A program made the position numbers and the translations under genes. The notes beneath the pieces are model-generated. The model saw nothing but the letters and a program-made list of their open reading frames with translations. It had not been told where the DNA came from and made no database searches. From Methylovirgula sp. (GTDB taxonomy: Bacteria > Pseudomonadota > Alphaproteobacteria > Rhizobiales > Beijerinckiaceae), in contig JASHUD010000137.1 of assembly GCA_030040215.1 (NCBI GenBank), positions 1 through 8,918 on the forward strand: a stretch of 8,918 nucleotides of DNA. The letters are read 5' to 3'. This document shows, piece after piece, positions 5,542 through 8,918 of this stretch; within the stretch, counting starts at the first letter, position 1, and each line of letters starts with the position of its first letter.

Positions 5542-5795
5542 GGCACTTCGTTTCCGCGGATGCGATCGAGGCGAGGCGAACGGCCTCGTCGCGCATGCCT
5601 TCAACCCGCCGGTAAGGGAAGTCGCCTGCGCGAATTCTTCCGATTCGACGTAGAGACAGTCATCCTTAAAAGAGAAACTATCGCCGCGCAAGTAGCCGAA
5701 AGTGAATACGCGGCAAAATCAAACAAAATCTATGTTCAATTCTGCACTGCAAGCAAAACGCAAGACTAGGAGCGGTTCAACGTCGGCTGGGCCGG
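5542..5795 (-). promoter_or_regulatory. mucR upstream region with possible promoter
   Basis: This 254-bp gap has a stretch richer in A and T (about 5711-5760) than the rest of the window. On the minus strand TTGCTT (5756-5751) and TAGATT (5732-5727) lie 18 bp apart and could be -35 and -10 elements, giving a leader of about 180 nt. MucR proteins commonly repress their own genes by binding AT-rich promoter DNA, so this stretch is a reasonable autoregulatory target. The -10 match is four of six. Confidence 0.27.
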
Positions 5796-6635
5796 TTAGC
5801 CCTGGAAAAACGCTTTCAAATCCGCCAGGGACTTGAAACGCAGGACGCCGTCTTCGGTCAGCGCATCGATCGAACCGTCGACGTACATCACGTATTCCGT
5901 CCCCTCGACTTCATAGCGGCCAATGATTTCGGGCTGTTCCGGCGGCGCATGCGGCGCAATCGGCGGCGCTTCCGCGCTTGTACGTGGAGATTTCGGCACG
6001 ACGGATTCGCCCAATCCGGCCAAAGCTTCGTCGAGCCAATCCGTCGCCGGGGCGACCGGGCGGGGCTCCGGCCGGTCGCTCGCCGGCGGGGCCGGCATGG
6101 TCGCGGTTTTGTCGGACTTCATCGTTTCAAGATTGACGCCGACCCTCCGCCAGAGATCGGTGATCGACGGATCATTGCGCTGCTCGCGCGCTTTGGCCGC
6201 CGCTGCCAGGAATGCCGTGGAGGCGCGCCCCGCGGTCGCCGGTTGCGGGGGTTCGGGTGCCACGGGAGCGACAGGCGGCGGTTCGGGCGGCCGTTCCGCG
6301 CTCTTTGCCGGCGCAGCGCGGGGCGCAGCGCCAAAAACCGGCTCTTCGCGCTGCGGTGCCGGCATATCCTCGACGGCGGGGACCGGCTGTACAGATTGAT
6401 CGGGCATCGCCGGCAGAGCGGGAATCGCCCGCGTTTCCAACACGACCCTCAGTCGTTGGAGCGCGCCGAAGACGCAGGAGAGCACGGCAATAATCACGCC
6501 GCCCGTCAGCACGATCGCGCCGGCGATAAAACTTGCCGAGCCGCGGTCGTCCTCGATGATGCCGTACCCCCAGACCATCGAAGCCGCGCCGGCAATGACG
6601 AGGACGATCCCCAACGCCAGAAGCACATGTTTCAT
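5796..6635 (-). CDS. two-helix membrane protein of unknown function with compact C-terminal domain
   Basis: The protein is 279 residues from the ATG at 6635, which follows GGAAGGAAAA, a good ribosome site. A longer frame begins with TTG at 6740 and is not supported. Two transmembrane helices (about 4-24 and 35-57) form an N-terminal hairpin. A long Pro/Ala-rich region follows (about 70-235), interrupted by a likely helix A-F-L-A-A-A-A-K-A-R-E-Q-R (141-153) and by T-D-W-L-D-E-A-L-A-G-L-G (198-209). The last 44 residues look like a small folded domain: I-I-G-R-Y-E-V-E-G-T-E-Y-V-M-Y-V-D-G-S-I-D-A, then L-R-F-K-S-L-A-D-L-K-A-F-F. I do not recognise a named family, though the end looks conserved. 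Helices near the N-terminus with a soluble tail suggest membrane display of the C-terminal domain, probably on the cytoplasmic side. It is divergent from sodB. Confidence 0.82.
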   Translation of the reverse strand: MKHVLLALGIVLVIAGAASMVWGYGIIEDDRGSASFIAGAIVLTGGVIIAVLSCVFGALQRLRVVLETRAIPALPAMPDQSVQPVPAVEDMPAPQREEPVFGAAPRAAPAKSAERPPEPPPVAPVAPEPPQPATAGRASTAFLAAAAKAREQRNDPSITDLWRRVGVNLETMKSDKTATMPAPPASDRPEPRPVAPATDWLDEALAGLGESVVPKSPRTSAEAPPIAPHAPPEQPEIIGRYEVEGTEYVMYVDGSIDALTEDGVLRFKSLADLKAFFQG

Positions 6636-6874
6636 ATCGCTTTTCCTTCCAAGCAACGCGTTTTCCGCTCGCCGTTCCGGCAATATATTAGGTGGCAAAC
6701 CGTTGTGATATGGGTATCGTGCGATGCGGCCCGATTTCAATGCGGCGACGTTTCAACTTGCGCGAGAGTGCCAATCGCCGCATCGATTCTTGCCACTTGG
6801 TCCTGAGTTCCTAAGTTCAACGGCATGCGGCGCCTAATGCCGCTCTCCCTTTCGTAAGCATCGAAGGAGTTGTT
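6636..6874. promoter_or_regulatory. divergent promoter region between the two-helix protein and sodB
   Basis: This 239-bp region must hold promoters for both genes. An AT-only run AATATATTA (6682-6690) lies 47-55 bp upstream of the minus-strand start. On the minus strand TAATATATT could be a -10 element, but no -35 match accompanies it. For sodB a weak pair TTGCCA (6790-6795) and TAAGTT (6812-6817), 16 bp apart, is the best I see. A strong AAGGAG at 6864-6869 sets the sodB start. No Fur box or riboswitch is evident. Confidence 0.3.
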
Positions 6875-7474
6875 ATGGCTCTCACGCTTCCGCCTCTTCC
6901 CTATCCGCATGATGCGCTGCAGCCGCATATGTCGCGCGAGACGCTCGAATATCACCACGACAAACATCACAAAGCCTACGTCGATACCGCCAACAATCTC
7001 CTCAAGGACAGTCCTTTGGCGGACAAATCGCTGGAGGAGATCGTCAAGGCAGCCCATGGCAAGAACGTGCCTCTCTTTAATAACGCAGCCCAGGCTTGGA
7101 ATCACACGCTTTTTTGGCAATGGATGAAGCCCAACGGCGGTGGCAGGATTCCCGGCAAACTCGAAAAGGGCCTCGCCGACGCGTTCGGTTCGGTCGATGA
7201 GGCGAAAAAGCAGTTCATTCAGGCCGGCTTGACGCAGTTCGGCTCCGGCTGGGCTTGGTTTGTCGTCAAGAACGGCAAGGTCGAAGTCTTGAAGACTCCG
7301 AATGGCGAGAATCCGCTCATCCACGGTTCGGCGGCGATCCTCGGCGTCGATGTCTGGGAGCACTCCTATTACATCGATTACCGCAACCGCCGCGCCGACT
7401 ATCTCCAGGCCTTCGTCGATCACCTCGTCAATTGGGAGCGCGTCGCGGAACTCTATCAGAAGGCGGTCGGGTAA
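6875..7474 (+). CDS. sodB: iron-type superoxide dismutase
   Basis: This 199-residue enzyme of the Fe/Mn superoxide dismutase family converts superoxide to hydrogen peroxide and oxygen. The four metal ligands are visible: H27 in L-E-Y-H-H-D-K-H-H, H77 in A-W-N-H-T-L-F-W, and D159 and H163 in V-D-V-W-E-H-S-Y-Y. Q73 in N-A-A-Q is the second-sphere glutamine at the position typical of iron enzymes; manganese enzymes usually carry it further along. Length and order are normal and there is no signal peptide, so the protein is cytoplasmic. The ATG at 6875 has AAGGAG five bases upstream. The gene stands alone on the plus strand, with murJ 206 bp downstream and no strong terminator between. Metal use cannot be fixed by sequence alone; cambialistic enzymes exist. 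Confidence 0.96.
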   Translation: MALTLPPLPYPHDALQPHMSRETLEYHHDKHHKAYVDTANNLLKDSPLADKSLEEIVKAAHGKNVPLFNNAAQAWNHTLFWQWMKPNGGGRIPGKLEKGLADAFGSVDEAKKQFIQAGLTQFGSGWAWFVVKNGKVEVLKTPNGENPLIHGSAAILGVDVWEHSYYIDYRNRRADYLQAFVDHLVNWERVAELYQKAVG

Positions 7475-7680
7475 GGCGCGCGTCCGAGCCGCCCGGCGGT
7501 TCCGGCTGAAAATTCCCGCGGATTCGGGCGCAGAATTGCGGCGATATTTCGGAGGCGGCGCGTCGGCGTGCTGCCGCGCATTGCCGCTTTATGGCAGCGT
7601 TGGCACGGCGCTGGATTTTGACTTGCGTCCGAAATCACCGGATCGTGGCCGCACGCGATTCGCGCCGGCCGGACGCCTCG
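7475..7680 (+). promoter_or_regulatory. sodB-murJ intergenic region with possible murJ promoter
   Basis: After the sodB stop there is only a weak inverted repeat (AGCCG...CGGCT, about 7488-7508) without a T-run. A TTGACT at 7618-7623 followed 17 bp later by GATCGT (7641-7646) is the best housekeeping promoter candidate for murJ; the -10 match is three of six. GCTGCC (7570-7575) and GGCAGC (7593-7598) form a further inverted repeat of unknown meaning. Confidence 0.27.
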
Positions 7681-8918
7681 ATGTACAAAAATCTCTTCTC
7701 TGTCGCCGCGCTTACCCTTTTATCGCGCGCCACGGGGTTCGCTCGCGACGTGATCCTGGGCGCTCTGCTCGGCGCCGGACTCCTCGCCGACGCGTTCTAC
7801 GTGGCTTTCCGGCTACCCAATCATTTTCGCGCCATTTTCGGTGAAGGCGCTTTTAATGCCGCCTATGTCCCCTGCTATTCACAGGTCCTCGCCAAAGGCG
7901 GCAAGGACGCGGCGCGGCATTTCGCGAGCCAGATCTTCACGCTGCTGCTTGCTTCGCAAATCCTCCTGCTGGGGCTCGCGCTGGTCTTCATGCCGCAGGT
8001 CATCGATGTATTGGCGCCGGGCTTTCGCGCCAATCCGCAGAAGTTCGCACTGGCCGTCCTGCTCACGCGGATCACCTTTCCCTATTTGCTGCTGATTACG
8101 CTCGTTACGCTGCAGTCCGGCACGTTGAACGCGCAGGGACGGTTCGTCGCCGCGACCCTTGCGCAGACGCTGCTCAACGTCGTGATGATCGTCTTTCTCG
8201 GCCTCGCCTATCGCTTCCCCAACGCCGGGGTGGCGGCGGCTGTCGGCGTTACCGTCTCCGGCGTCTGCCAGTTCCTTCTCACCTTCTTCGCATTATGGCG
8301 CATCGGCATTCATGAGCGGCCGACGTTCGCCGTCTGGAGCAAGGAGGTCCGGCATTTCTTCGGCGTGCTGGGGCCGGCCGTCATCGGCTCGGCGGGCGTG
8401 CAGCTGGCGTTGTTCGCCGATACGATCATCGCCTCGATGCTGCCGACCGGCGCCGTGTCGTCGATCTATTACGCCGACCGGATCTACCAATTGCCGATCG
8501 GCGTCATCGGAATTGCCGCCGGCACCGTGCTGCTGCCGGAGATGAGCCGCAGGCTCGCATTGGGCGACCACGGCGGCGCCTATCATGCGCAGAACCGTAC
8601 CATGGCGCTGTCGATCGCGATCGCCGCGCCCTGTTTCGTGGCCTTCATCATGATCCCCGACGTCATCATGCGCGGCATCTTTCTGCGCGGCGCTTTCACC
8701 GAACGGGCCGCCGAAGCCGCCGGCGCGGTGCTCGCGGCGTACGGATTTGGGCTCGTCGCCGTCGTGCTCATCCGTTCGGCGGTGGCAAGTTTCCAGGCGG
8801 TGCGCGATACGCGCACGCCAATGCTGATCTCGCTGTTCGCGGTGGCGATCAACATCGGATTGAAGGTGCTGTTGTTTCGAAGAATGGGGGCGCCGGGCCT
8901 TGCCACCGCGACCGCGGT
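7681..8918 (+). CDS. murJ: lipid II flippase MurJ (partial, 3' end outside window)
   Basis: The first 412 residues are present of a protein that is usually a little over 500. MurJ (MviN) moves lipid II across the inner membrane for peptidoglycan synthesis. The start ATG at 7681 gives M-Y-K-N-L-F-S-V-A-A-L-T-L-L-S-R, the usual alphaproteobacterial beginning. The hallmark G-F-A-R-D (19-23), A-D-A-F-Y-V-A-F-R-L-P-N (36-47) and F-R-A-I-F-G-E-G-A-F (49-58) follow. By alignment to E. coli, essential R24, D39, R52 and R270 correspond to R22, D37, R50 and R267 (in Y-Y-A-D-R). E. coli R53 is replaced by A51. Most of the expected 14 transmembrane helices are visible, with the frame still open at the right edge. 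The ribosome site is weak (GGACG about 5 nt upstream). Confidence 0.96.
   Translation, partial: MYKNLFSVAALTLLSRATGFARDVILGALLGAGLLADAFYVAFRLPNHFRAIFGEGAFNAAYVPCYSQVLAKGGKDAARHFASQIFTLLLASQILLLGLALVFMPQVIDVLAPGFRANPQKFALAVLLTRITFPYLLLITLVTLQSGTLNAQGRFVAATLAQTLLNVVMIVFLGLAYRFPNAGVAAAVGVTVSGVCQFLLTFFALWRIGIHERPTFAVWSKEVRHFFGVLGPAVIGSAGVQLALFADTIIASMLPTGAVSSIYYADRIYQLPIGVIGIAAGTVLLPEMSRRLALGDHGGAYHAQNRTMALSIAIAAPCFVAFIMIPDVIMRGIFLRGAFTERAAEAAGAVLAAYGFGLVAVVLIRSAVASFQAVRDTRTPMLISLFAVAINIGLKVLLFRRMGAPGLATATA

Noticed and set aside
5542..5691. N-terminal extension of MucR from a TTG start
   Set aside because: The extra 50 residues do not resemble MucR, the start is a rare TTG, and the ATG at 5541 gives a family-typical beginning.
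6655..6678. GGAAC-N15-CGTT on the minus strand upstream of the two-helix protein, resembling an EcfG general-stress promoter
   Set aside because: The expected spacing is 16-17 bp. At 15 bp, and so close to the start codon (about 20 bp), it is unlikely to work.
6636..6740. N-terminal extension of the two-helix protein from a TTG start
   Set aside because: A strong ribosome site precedes the ATG at 6635, and the extension would cover the promoter region.
5949..6806. 285-codon plus-strand frame over the two-helix membrane protein
   Set aside because: The product is Arg/Gly-rich without domains, while the opposite strand has a good ribosome site, transmembrane helices and a plausible folded domain.
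6737..7423. 228-codon minus-strand frame over sodB
   Set aside because: The plus strand encodes a complete superoxide dismutase with all metal ligands, so this is a shadow frame.
542..7526. GANTC (CcrM methylation) sites in most intergenic gaps (542, 3917, 5642, 6785, 7522)
   Set aside because: Many GANTC sites also occur inside the genes (for example 1195, 1201, 1622, 2363), so intergenic enrichment is not convincing. Only the one at 3917 by the kinase start is mentioned.
7601..7616. Sigma-54-like site TGGCACG-N4-TGGAT upstream of murJ
   Set aside because: The -24 part is perfect, but the -12 part lacks the essential GC (it reads GA at that spacing), and murJ is a housekeeping gene.
1..8918. 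Mobile element, CRISPR array, toxin-antitoxin pair, tRNA or rRNA
   Set aside because: I saw no transposase or integrase, no regularly spaced repeats, no clover-leaf sequence and no rRNA-like stretch. Gene content is ordinary chromosomal.

Overview
The window looks like a chromosomal segment of a GC-rich alphaproteobacterium of the order Hyphomicrobiales (Rhizobiales). This rests on gene content (a MucR/Ros-family regulator, a DivJ-type cell-cycle histidine kinase, a DUF5330-like protein beside sufE, an Fe-type superoxide dismutase) and on the high-GC codon use. A Beijerinckiaceae, Xanthobacteraceae or Nitrobacteraceae-like host is plausible, but the sequence does not settle it. I see no insertion sequence, prophage, CRISPR array, rRNA or tRNA.

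Left part (1-3896): the Pro/Ala-rich tail of a plus-strand gene ends at 138. It converges on four minus-strand genes, which read from right to left. These are a PAS sensor histidine kinase (3896-2049, DivJ-like), a membrane-anchored peptidoglycan-binding protein whose TTG start overlaps the kinase stop by 8 bp (2056-1391), a stand-alone ParB-like protein of the PF08857 type (1316-693), and a small secreted protein of unknown function (520-143). A 15-bp sequence is repeated just upstream of the last two genes.

Middle (3897-5541): a 331-bp divergent intergenic region separates the kinase from a DUF5330-like protein and sufE. It carries a near-consensus CtrA box and, on the plus strand, two GC-rich hairpins, an unpaired stretch with an exact anti-Shine-Dalgarno sequence, and a hairpin plus T-run. 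Together these resemble a small RNA gene. sufE (cysteine desulfurase partner in Fe-S assembly) converges on mucR. The MucR zinc finger has lost two of its four expected metal ligands.

Right part (5796-8918): a minus-strand two-helix membrane protein with a Pro/Ala-rich linker and a compact C-terminal domain is unrecognised but looks conserved. It is divergent from sodB. murJ, the lipid II flippase, follows and runs off the right edge. Themes running through the window are cell-cycle control and envelope growth (DivJ-like kinase, peptidoglycan-binding protein, MurJ), Fe-S and oxidative-stress functions (SufE, SodB), and global regulation (MucR). No single new operon-sized system is evident. 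The least explained items are the 3988-4093 regulatory/sRNA candidate and the repeated 15-mer.
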